From positions 1 through 12,499 of the forward strand of contig CAMPIQ010000112.1 in assembly GCA_946886475.1 (NCBI GenBank): DNA of 12,499 nucleotides. Reading direction: 5' to 3'. Within the stretch, counting starts at the first letter, position 1. The number at the start of each line of letters is the position of its first letter. Shown here piece by piece: positions 1 through 5,859 of this stretch. The position numbers and the translations under genes are program-made. The notes under the pieces are model-generated. The model saw only the letters and a program-made list of their open reading frames with translations. It made no database searches and was not told where the DNA came from. Origin of the DNA: an uncultured Chitinophagales bacterium. GTDB lineage: Bacteria > Bacteroidota > Bacteroidia > Chitinophagales > Chitinophagaceae.

Positions 1-321
1 AGACAAATTGCTCATGAAATGCCATGAAACAAAGATTTTTTAACTTTTTGGAATTAGGAGATTTGCAAATTACGAAGTGGTTATTGCACCCTTTAAATCT
101 TGCCACCCGTTCTCATCCTTTAAATCTGGACTAATAGTTGTTTCGTCTGCATAATACCAACCATCATCCTTTTTGATACGTATTCACAAACAATCAATTC
201 AATACCTGAGCTGGCACCGGAAATTTGGAAGGATAGCATTTTCAACATCTGTACTCTATAAAAATACGTAGATCACTGTATTCCTTTAATCATATACATT
301 AATAAATCAAAAAACAGGAAC
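1..321. other. Intergenic stretch with no intact gene
   Basis: No intact gene is visible on either strand in the first 321 bases. The part from about 70 to 240 carries a broken protein-like reading on the minus strand, listed separately. A perfect 10-bp palindrome (ATTTGCAAAT) lies at 61-70, just past the stop codon of that remnant. The nonamer TTTAAATCT occurs twice, at about 90-98 and 119-127, inside the remnant. A 35-codon plus-strand reading from the ATG at 24 is antisense to the remnant and has no recognisable character. No clear -33/-7 promoter pair for the next gene was found here. Confidence 0.5.
70..239 (-). pseudogene. Probable degraded 3' end of an unidentified gene
   Basis: On the minus strand, bases 183-70 encode a protein-like tail, IKKDDGWYYADETTISPDLK followed by DENGWQDLKG and AITTS, ending at a TAA (72-70). 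It is rich in W, Y, D and K, unlike random noncoding sequence. In that frame a TGA lies just upstream (186-184). The protein-like reading appears to continue in another frame, from the ATG at 239-237, as MLSFQISGASSGIELIVCEY. Skipping two bases (GT) near 178-182 would join the two as ...CEY-IKKDDGW.... This suggests an inactivated gene or a remnant left by rearrangement. I do not recognise the family. A third frame around 225-255 also reads plausibly (DVENAILPNF), so more than one lesion is possible. Sequencing error is an alternative. Confidence 0.4.
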
Positions 322-789
322 ATGAAACGAAAAACACTTCAATGGATGTCATCAATGATCCTTATTGCATTTTTATCATTTACAGTGACCAGTTGTGATA
401 AAGAAGAAGATGAAACATATGACATTAGTGCTACGTTGAATTCATCCCAGGAAGTTCCCGCTCCGGTGGTTGCCAGTACGGGAACAGGAACCCTGACAGG
501 TACCTTTAATGAATCTACAAACATGCTTAGTTACAATGTTACATGGTCTGGTTTAACTGCCATGGCATCTGCTGCGCATTTCCATGGGCCTGCGATGGCA
601 GGAGCAACAGCCAGTCCGGTAGTTACCTTTACACTAAATAATAATGGTACTTCGGGAAGTGCGAGTGGAACCGCTACGCTTACCGATACCCAGGAACAGG
701 ACCTGCTTGCAGGTAAATGGTATGTTAATGTACATACACCCAACAATGGACCTGGCGAGATCAGGGGACAGGTCAGCGCTACAAAATAG
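322..789 (+). CDS. CHRD-domain lipoprotein
   Basis: This 155-residue protein begins with a lipoprotein signal peptide: basic MKRK, a hydrophobic stretch at about 11-22, and a lipobox V-T-S-C with the acylated cysteine at 25. The residues after the cysteine are strongly acidic (DKEEDE), which resembles the Bacteroidota lipoprotein export signal and suggests display on the outer face of the outer membrane. Residues about 34-152 form a CHRD domain, recognisable from ISATLNSSQEVPAP at its start, the AAHFHGPA segment, and the closing WYVNVHT..NGPGEIRGQV. CHRD is a beta-rich domain first described in chordin; its bacterial role is unknown. The ATG at 322 is the only start that keeps the signal peptide. 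The gene stands alone and converges on the MFS gene. The family call is firm; the function is not known. Confidence 0.9.
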   Translation: MKRKTLQWMSSMILIAFLSFTVTSCDKEEDETYDISATLNSSQEVPAPVVASTGTGTLTGTFNESTNMLSYNVTWSGLTAMASAAHFHGPAMAGATASPVVTFTLNNNGTSGSASGTATLTDTQEQDLLAGKWYVNVHTPNNGPGEIRGQVSATK

Positions 790-838
790 TGTGTAAGAAG
801 ATTTACAATAAATATTTCGATATCGATAGTAGAGGAAT

Positions 839-894
839 GTTCAATTTTCAACGTTCAGTGTTCAGTCAGTGAACATTGGGCGTTGAAATTGGAT
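839..894 (+). repeat. Long imperfect inverted repeat / RNA hairpin in a convergent intergenic region
   Basis: Bases 846-864 and 870-888 pair over 19 consecutive positions around a 5-nt loop (865-869). Read as plus-strand RNA, three of these are G-U wobbles and the rest are Watson-Crick. After a single bulged T at 845, six more pairs (839-844 with 889-894, two of them wobbles) extend the stem. On the minus strand the wobbles become A-C mismatches, so the structure favours plus-strand RNA. It begins 49 nt after the CHRD stop and sits between two converging genes. No good T-run follows, so it may be a factor-assisted transcription end, an mRNA-stabilising 3' structure, or a dispersed intergenic repeat. 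Confidence 0.55.
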
Positions 895-935
895 ATTGGT
901 TGAACAAATATTGATGGGGTTAATTATTTAATTAT

Positions 936-2105
936 TTATTTAGGGATTTGCTCTTTATATCTTCTCAAAGCTATTAAACCTAATGCCGGCCCAATTACAA
1001 GAACCATGAAACCTTTTTCAGCAAGATATTCTGCCATAGGTTTTAATAACTGGATGCTGACGATTGTGATCGCAAATCCAAGAGAGGTTACTATGGTTAA
1101 TGCCGTACCCTTATTTTCCTTTGGTGCAGACAGGGCCACAAGGGTTGAGAACTGAGGCGAGTCGGCTACCACCGTAATGCCCCAGACAAGCATGAGCACC
1201 AAAAAAACAATAACAGGCAGGCCAAAGAAAAATGGTGAAAGCAAACAACATAATCCGGAAATGAAAAGTGAATAGGAAGCAACCCGTTTACTGCCGGTTC
1301 TTTTTGAAAGCAGTCCTCCTGCAATACAGCCTAAGGCGCCTGATGCAATAATTATAAATGTCCATAAAGAGATGTTGACTGATGCATTGGATAGCTTATT
1401 ATATATGGCTAACAGCAGAGGAACAAAAGCCCAGAAGGCATACAATTCCCACATATGTCCAAAGTATCCGAAAGCAGCTGAACGAAAATTTTTTTCCCTG
1501 AACACCGTAAAGGCAGTGTTGAATTTTAGCCTGGCATTGAAGGTTATCATCTTAACTGCCGGTACTAAGAATAATATCAACACCCCACCAGTAAAAGCAA
1601 GCAATGATGTAAAAAGGATCACATCTTCCCAGCGGAACAAATCAAGTTGCGACCTCACCATATGGGGAAAGGCAGTGCCGAGTACCAAAGCGCCCACCAG
1701 AAATCCGAGCGCATTGCCCAGTTTACCTGGAAAACAGTCAGCCGCTATTTTCATTCCGACAGGATAAATACCTGCAAGGAAAAAACCGGTAATAAATCTC
1801 AAAACATAGAGCCAGGCTATATCACCGGCCAACCATATGATCAGCAGGTTGGCTATTGACGCTAAGAGGCTGGAAAAGAAAAAAACCTTGTGTGCAGGAT
1901 ACCTGTCAGCAATGGTGAGTATGGAAAAAATCAGCGTGCCGGTAATGAATCCGATCTGTACTATTGAGGTGATATCGGCTACATGACTCCCGGCCTGTTG
2001 TTGTACATCGTTGATGATGGCATTGCCTGCAAACCAAAGGGAAGTGCCGGCAAATTGTGAGAATACAATAACAGGTAAAAGCAGCTTTGATGATGGTGGT
2101 TGCAT
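936..2105 (-). CDS. Major facilitator superfamily (MFS) transporter
   Basis: This 389-residue protein is hydrophobic throughout and fits twelve membrane helices in two six-helix halves, the normal MFS size. Visible features include an opening helix with SQFAGTSLWFAGNAI, a loop-2 region ADRYPAHK between helices 2 and 3 in the place of the MFS DRxGRR motif, a helix-4 segment LRFITGFFLAGIYPVGMK, and a basic cytoplasmic loop GGLLSKRTGSKR in the second half that is the repeat of the loop-2 motif. The substrate cannot be read from the sequence; the opening helix and ADSPQFSTLVAL segment recall transporters loosely labelled nitrate/nitrite or sugar efflux, but this is weak. It is the last of four same-strand genes, 144 bp after the radical SAM gene, and a promoter-like element lies in that gap, so it may be transcribed separately. 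Confidence 0.85.
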   Translation of the reverse strand: MQPPSSKLLLPVIVFSQFAGTSLWFAGNAIINDVQQQAGSHVADITSIVQIGFITGTLIFSILTIADRYPAHKVFFFSSLLASIANLLIIWLAGDIAWLYVLRFITGFFLAGIYPVGMKIAADCFPGKLGNALGFLVGALVLGTAFPHMVRSQLDLFRWEDVILFTSLLAFTGGVLILFLVPAVKMITFNARLKFNTAFTVFREKNFRSAAFGYFGHMWELYAFWAFVPLLLAIYNKLSNASVNISLWTFIIIASGALGCIAGGLLSKRTGSKRVASYSLFISGLCCLLSPFFFGLPVIVFLVLMLVWGITVVADSPQFSTLVALSAPKENKGTALTIVTSLGFAITIVSIQLLKPMAEYLAEKGFMVLVIGPALGLIALRRYKEQIPK

Positions 2106-2121
2106 TAGGGGAAATAGAAAT

Positions 2122-2153
2122 ACAAGTTAATACAGAGCCTGCAACTAATCAAT
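2122..2153 (-). promoter_or_regulatory. Candidate promoter for the MFS gene
   Basis: On the minus strand, TTAACTTG (2130-2123) lies 17 nt before the MFS start codon, and an ATTG (2153-2150) sits 20 bp upstream of the TAACTTGT reading. This fits loosely the Bacteroidota -33 TTTG / about 19 bp / -7 TAnnTTTG pattern. The same string TTAACTTGYAT occurs ahead of the ureohydrolase gene. The -7 match is imperfect. Confidence 0.3.
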
Positions 2154-2249
2154 TATTGCATCCGGTAAAAAATGTGTTAAGGCTGCTTAAGGATTTTACA
2201 GCTGGGGAAGAACAGAATGATATTTCAATAGAAGATCAAAAGATAATGA

Positions 2250-3551
2250 TCAAAGCTCAATTTTCCGGTGAGCAAAATCTTCTTCAAACCGGCCTTTTAT
2301 CCTTTCAATTGGAGGGTTGTAATAACCGTATTTAAGATCCGGGAATTCTTCTTTCAGTAATTCCATCAGTTGTTTCATGCCAAGTATCTCACCATTATCA
2401 AGCACCCCAATCTTTCCTAGGTACCAATCGGGATCAATATTGAAATTCCTCCATTGGATCATCTTCAGGTCAGTATCCTGTATCAGCTTTCTCAGTGCTT
2501 CATATTCCGCAACTGTATCTGTCATTCCGGGGAAAACAAAATAATTTATGGATGTCCAGCCATCATAATCCCTCACCACTTTCAAACTTTCAATGATGTC
2601 ATCAAAATCATAATTGTTCGGCCGGTAGTAAGGCATGTATATTTCCCTTCGTGCGGAGTTGGTGCTTACGCGTATACTGTCAAGGCCTGCTTCACATAGC
2701 GCCCTTACGGCATTTGGTTTTGAGCCATTGGTATTGATATTGATGCTCCCTTTTTTTGTGTGTTTGCGGATCTCAATAATGGATTCACGAATGGTCTCCC
2801 ACATTAAAAGTGGTTCGCCCTCACAACCCTGGCCAAAACTCACAATGGGATAAGGCGCTGATTCAAGATGCGGCACCGTATATTCAATGATCTCTTCCGC
2901 TGTTGGTTTAAAAGTTAAACGGTCCTGGGTTGATACAATGGTTTCTTCTTCAGGCTGAAAAGAAATACAACCTACACAATTGGCATTACAGGCGGGAGAA
3001 GAAGGAATGGGACATTCCCACCGGCCTATAAAATAATTTCTTGCAGCAGGACAATGGTATGTAAGTGCACAATTATTGGCAAGATGGGCAACCAGTCTGT
3101 TATGCGGATATATTTTCAGGAGCTGCTCAACTCCAAGTTCAACTTTCCTGCTGTTAAATCCTGCAGATTCCTGGCGGATGTCCTGCTCAATGCGTACGGC
3201 CGGAACAAAGAACCTGTTATCATGCCAGCCAACAGCAGTATAACAAAAAAGGGGCAGGGTGGGTGCATCCGGCTGGGTTTCATATGCGGCCAGATAAAAA
3301 CCGGTATGCGCCGGAGGTATAAATGCTGCAACGGCCCAGCCTTTATCGCTCAATCTCATTTCACCGGTCTTCACGTCAATGCCAATTCCTTTCCTTCCCG
3401 GCAGTTCATAAAGTTGTCCGCCTTCAGGCAGTTGGATCCATTCATCTTCAGGCACAGGAATAGCATCCCATCCCGATCTGCCCACAGCATACAATGAAGT
3501 GTCTTCAAAAATATTTCCCTTCCCGTCGCTGTATAGTATATATGGGCGCAT
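2250..3551 (-). CDS. Radical SAM protein with a cysteine-rich approach to the cluster motif
   Basis: The 433-residue product has a radical SAM core from about residue 180. The [4Fe-4S] motif is C188-x3-C192-x2-C195 (ACNANCVGC). It is followed by a glycine-rich SAM-contact segment, VSFGQGCEGEPLL (237-249), containing the GEP variant of the GGEP motif, then the strand INTNGS (272-277). Residues 1-175 form a separate N-terminal region without recognised motifs. Three more cysteines (161, 167, 180) precede the core, and one more lies in GQGCEGE (243). These could bind a further cluster, though this is inference. No SPASM or TRAM signature was found at the C-terminus, so the reaction and substrate are unknown. 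It lies 48 bp after the small membrane-protein gene and is the third gene of the minus-strand run. The only suitable start is the ATG at 3551. Family call firm, function open. Confidence 0.85.
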   Translation of the reverse strand: MRPYILYSDGKGNIFEDTSLYAVGRSGWDAIPVPEDEWIQLPEGGQLYELPGRKGIGIDVKTGEMRLSDKGWAVAAFIPPAHTGFYLAAYETQPDAPTLPLFCYTAVGWHDNRFFVPAVRIEQDIRQESAGFNSRKVELGVEQLLKIYPHNRLVAHLANNCALTYHCPAARNYFIGRWECPIPSSPACNANCVGCISFQPEEETIVSTQDRLTFKPTAEEIIEYTVPHLESAPYPIVSFGQGCEGEPLLMWETIRESIIEIRKHTKKGSININTNGSKPNAVRALCEAGLDSIRVSTNSARREIYMPYYRPNNYDFDDIIESLKVVRDYDGWTSINYFVFPGMTDTVAEYEALRKLIQDTDLKMIQWRNFNIDPDWYLGKIGVLDNGEILGMKQLMELLKEEFPDLKYGYYNPPIERIKGRFEEDFAHRKIEL

Positions 3552-3573
3552 TAATTTCTAAATTATAACAATG

Positions 3574-3590
3574 AAAAAGCTTCCGGCTTT
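3574..3590 (-). terminator. Weak hairpin with T-run between membrane protein and radical SAM genes
   Basis: On the minus strand AAAGC (3590-3586) and GCTTT (3580-3576) pair around a CGGAA loop, and the second arm runs on into a five-T tract. The stem has only 5 bp. It lies 9 nt after the stop of the small membrane-protein gene and could attenuate transcription into the radical SAM gene. Confidence 0.25.
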
Positions 3591-3599
3591 GGCCAATGG

Positions 3600-4196
3600 C
3601 TAATGGCCGTCAATCATTTCCCTGCAAAAAGCATTCAATTTTGTGATTTCAAGAATGGAAAGGTCCTGCATTACCTGGTATTGCAGGTATTTTTGTTTTT
3701 TATGGAACAGGGTTATGAAATCCTCCCTTATGGTAACATCTTCCAGATCGGTCCAGTATACAAGATGATCCCTGTAATATCCAGGTATTTTTATCCCGCT
3801 CTCATCAAGGAAAATAATGGTTTCCTCAAAAATTCTTCTTTCCGAAAATAAAAGCATGATGGTGATGAGTGCAAAAATAAAAGACCCCACATAATGGATA
3901 GATCCTCCAATTTCAAGAAATATAAAACCCAGATAGGTAAATACAATTACCTGCAACAACCTCAATAAGTAATTATATTTTGCAAACGGATCAGTTTTTT
4001 TTCTGAAAAATCCATAAAACAAAGAGAATGCTGCTATAAGCAATACCGGTAATACCGGTAAGAATCCACGGTATTCCTGAAGCCTGTACAGATCAGCAGC
4101 TTTTGCAACCAGAAAAAATCCATTTACAATATGAAGTATGCCGGCACTGCGCCTCCTGCTTTCAATACCTTCTATTTTTACTGTTACACTATACAT
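3600..4196 (-). CDS. Small membrane protein with a PH-like C-terminal domain
   Basis: I place the start at the ATG at 4196, giving 198 residues. The upstream in-frame ATGs lie inside the ureohydrolase gene and would add a non-hydrophobic, unrelated stretch. The last 8 bases of the ureohydrolase gene (ATGTATAG) contain both this start codon and that gene's stop, a classic arrangement for translational coupling. The protein has hydrophobic segments at about 18-33, 44-63, 77-97 and 100-118, probably three or four membrane helices. Residues 120-178 are beta-rich, with a pattern such as IIFLDESGIKI ... VYWTDLEDVTIRED typical of bacterial PH-like domains on membrane proteins. That domain would face the cytoplasm. 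I do not recognise a named family, and the PH-like call is inference from pattern. The gene order suggests co-expression with the ureohydrolase but does not show a shared pathway. Confidence 0.65.
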   Translation of the reverse strand: MYSVTVKIEGIESRRRSAGILHIVNGFFLVAKAADLYRLQEYRGFLPVLPVLLIAAFSLFYGFFRKKTDPFAKYNYLLRLLQVIVFTYLGFIFLEIGGSIHYVGSFIFALITIMLLFSERRIFEETIIFLDESGIKIPGYYRDHLVYWTDLEDVTIREDFITLFHKKQKYLQYQVMQDLSILEITKLNAFCREMIDGH

Positions 4197-5244
4197 TTTC
4201 AACAGGGTTGCCCGCAACCAGGAGATTACACATTTTGAATAACACCCTTGCGCCAACATTGGCATCCCAGCCATTTTCACTGGTGCTTACCTCCACCAGA
4301 TCAAATCCAATGATCTTTTTTCCTGACTGAACCAGCTTTTTGAATATATAAAATGCCTGTTCCGTTTCAAATCCTCCCTGTACAGGCGTGCCGGTATTAG
4401 GACACAATTTTGGATCAAGTCCGTCTATATCAAAACTGATGTAAACTTTTTCGGGCAACTGGTCAATTATCTCATCAACTATCTGCCGGAAAGTTTCCCC
4501 TTCATATTGTCTTTGCCGGATGGTGCCGTCAAAATAAGTTTTGATCCGGTCGGAATTCTCTTTGATAAATTCATGTTCACTCTGGGAATAATCTCTTATT
4601 CCGGCCTGCACCAGTTTTTTTAATTGCGGTATTTCTTTTAAAGCATTATACATGATGGAAGCATGTGAATAAACAAACCCTTCATATCCTTCCCTGAGGT
4701 CGCAGTGTGCATCAATATGAAGGATGCCAAAATCCCCATGCTTTTCACCGATCGCTTTCATAAATCCCAGCGGGGTGCTATGGTCGCCGCCCAGGAGGGC
4801 AACCAGTTTGTTTTTATCCAGCAGGCTTTTGGTTTGCTGGTATACCCAGTTGTTCAGGAAATGACTGCCTTCATTTACTTCCTTAAGGGTCTTGCACATG
4901 AACTGGTTATTCTCAACAATATCACCCTGTGAAATATAGTCTATGTAAAGCTCAGCTTCTTTTCTGAGGTAGTCGCTTTTAAGCAGGATCTTTCGGTCAG
5001 ACTCCTTCATGAAAAAACCTTCCTGCCAGGCGGTGGGTGCTTCGGGATCAAAAAGATCCACCTGCAAACTTGCTCTCATGATCTGTTCTGCTACTCTTGC
5101 CGTTCCTGAGCCAAAACTTACGGTAACCTCCCAGGGTATGGGCAGGATCACTAATCTGGCCTCCTCTTCGGTTATGGGCAAACCAAATATGTTGTTATTT
5201 GGATTGCCTGCGCTGTTAGGGTCAAAATTTTTCAGATCTATCAT
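4189..5244 (-). CDS. Arginase/agmatinase-family ureohydrolase
   Basis: This 351-residue enzyme belongs to the ureohydrolase superfamily, binuclear manganese hydrolases that release urea (or formamide) from guanidino-type substrates. All six expected metal ligands are present: H155 in GGDHS (152-156), D178, H180 and D182 in DAHCD, and D272 and D274 in SFDIDGLDP (270-278). The C-terminal GFDLVEVS (313-320) also fits the family. The start at 5244 (MIDLKNFDP) is preferred; an upstream in-frame ATG at 5421 would add 59 basic residues of no family character running across the promoter region. Length fits the agmatinase-family proteins of Bacteroidota. The motifs do not settle whether the substrate is agmatine, arginine, guanidinobutyrate or formimidoylglutamate; no hut genes are adjacent. 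It is the first gene of the minus-strand run and is divergent from ccmE. Confidence 0.88.
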   Translation of the reverse strand: MIDLKNFDPNSAGNPNNNIFGLPITEEEARLVILPIPWEVTVSFGSGTARVAEQIMRASLQVDLFDPEAPTAWQEGFFMKESDRKILLKSDYLRKEAELYIDYISQGDIVENNQFMCKTLKEVNEGSHFLNNWVYQQTKSLLDKNKLVALLGGDHSTPLGFMKAIGEKHGDFGILHIDAHCDLREGYEGFVYSHASIMYNALKEIPQLKKLVQAGIRDYSQSEHEFIKENSDRIKTYFDGTIRQRQYEGETFRQIVDEIIDQLPEKVYISFDIDGLDPKLCPNTGTPVQGGFETEQAFYIFKKLVQSGKKIIGFDLVEVSTSENGWDANVGARVLFKMCNLLVAGNPVENV

Positions 5245-5266
5245 AGCTGATTTTTGAAAAGGGATG

Positions 5267-5296
5267 CAAGTTAAGCGTGATAAGGCAGGTGGCAAA
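5267..5296 (-). promoter_or_regulatory. Candidate promoter for the ureohydrolase gene
   Basis: On the minus strand a TTTG (5296-5293) is followed 19 bp later by TAACTTGC, with the overlapping TTAACTTG at 5274-5267. This matches the Bacteroidota -33 TTTG and spacing well and the -7 TAnnTTTG box imperfectly. It lies 22 nt before the preferred start at 5244, which supports that start over the upstream ATG at 5421. Confidence 0.4.
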
Positions 5297-5307
5297 ATTA
5301 AGTCCCT

Positions 5308-5326
5308 GTTCCTTTTGCAAAGGAAC
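5308..5326. promoter_or_regulatory. Perfect inverted repeat in the divergent promoter region (candidate operator)
   Basis: GTTCCTTT and AAAGGAAC form perfect 8-bp arms around a TGC spacer. The centre also contains the 8-bp palindrome TTTGCAAA. The element sits 11 bp upstream of the ureohydrolase -33 box and 73 bp before the ccmE -7 box, in the only divergent gene pair of the left half. This size and symmetry suit a dimeric regulator. No regulator gene is adjacent, so the binding protein is unknown. Confidence 0.4.
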
Positions 5327-5399
5327 CTACTGAAATGTGAAAACTTTCTTAACTGACTAAAATCGACAGGTTTACCGGGTAGTGACAGTTTTTTTGCTC

Positions 5400-5407
5400 T
5401 ACCTTTG
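5400..5407 (+). promoter_or_regulatory. Candidate -7 box for ccmE
   Basis: TACCTTTG matches the Bacteroidota -7 consensus TAnnTTTG exactly and lies 19 nt before the ccmE ATG at 5427. I see no convincing TTTG about 19 bp upstream, so the promoter call rests on one element. Confidence 0.3.
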
Positions 5408-5426
5408 GCCCTGCATTTCATTAAGT

Positions 5427-5852
5427 ATGAAAAAAACCCATATTATTCTGCTGATCCTGGTTATTGGAGGCATCGTTGGTATGTCTTTCTTCATAAAAGA
5501 TCTCACCACCCAGGAAACATTTTCATCTGCCCGGAAAAAAGAAGGAAAATTTGTTGTGGTGAAAGTGAAACTGGATAAGAATACCCCCATTGAATACGAT
5601 GCCATAAAGGACCCCAATAAAACTGTTTTTTATGCCTTCGACAGCGAGGGTAACCGAAGCAGGGTGGTATATACCAATGCGCGTATCAAGGATATGGAAT
5701 TAAGTGAAGGCATTGACCTCAATGGTTATATGAAGGATGGGTATTTTGAATGCAATAAGATACAGATGAAATGTCCTTCCAAATACAAAGATGAAATGGA
5801 CGCGGCTCAAAAGAATCTTCCTGCCGCAACAACAACTGAATCAAAATATTAA
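5427..5852 (+). CDS. ccmE: Cytochrome c maturation haem chaperone CcmE, CxxxY type
   Basis: CcmE is a membrane-anchored OB-fold protein that receives haem from CcmABCD and carries it to CcmF. The 141-residue product starts at 5427 (MKKTHIILL), with one N-terminal membrane anchor at about 5-22; an in-frame ATG at 5382 would place extra residues before the anchor. Residues 40-118 fit the beta-barrel, with VYTNARIKDMELSEG and a strand near 100-115. In most CcmE the haem is bound covalently by a histidine in an HxxxY motif. Here that site reads C116-P-S-K-Y120, so cysteine replaces histidine, as known for CxxxY-type CcmE of some sulfate reducers and archaea. A second cysteine is at 109. The Lys/Ala-rich tail is short. 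ccmF follows after 7 bp, which strongly supports the call despite low motif similarity. Confidence 0.85.
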   Translation: MKKTHIILLILVIGGIVGMSFFIKDLTTQETFSSARKKEGKFVVVKVKLDKNTPIEYDAIKDPNKTVFYAFDSEGNRSRVVYTNARIKDMELSEGIDLNGYMKDGYFECNKIQMKCPSKYKDEMDAAQKNLPAATTTESKY

Positions 5853-5859
5853 TTAGCTG

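Noticed and set aside
316..319. AGGA as a ribosome binding site for the CHRD gene
   Set aside because: It is only 2 nt from the ATG, too close for Shine-Dalgarno pairing, and Bacteroidota rarely use such sites.
817..826. 10-bp palindrome TCGATATCGA after the CHRD gene
   Set aside because: A short isolated palindrome with no promoter or repeat context, expected by chance at this frequency.
922..937. Tandem AATTATTT repeat at the MFS stop codon
   Set aside because: Two copies of an AT-rich octamer are not significant in an AT-rich gene end.
1372..1859. Plus-strand open frames of 131 and 70 codons opposite the MFS gene
   Set aside because: They lie wholly antisense to a well-supported transporter and have low-complexity, basic compositions with no family character.
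2177..2190. Inverted repeat TTAAG-GCTG-CTTAA as terminator for the radical SAM gene
   Set aside because: A 5-bp, AT-rich stem with the T-run displaced by four bases is too weak to call.
2087..2335. Plus-strand 82-codon frame spanning the MFS/radical SAM gap
   Set aside because: It overlaps both neighbouring genes antisense and shows no motif; the 2106-2249 gap is better read as promoter and 3' region.
3054..3497. Plus-strand 147-codon frame opposite the radical SAM gene
   Set aside because: The minus-strand reading has the full radical SAM motif set, so this is its shadow.
5245..5421. N-terminal extension of the ureohydrolase from the ATG at 5421
   Set aside because: The extension is basic, without family similarity, and would run through the candidate promoter and inverted repeat; the start at 5244 fits the family.
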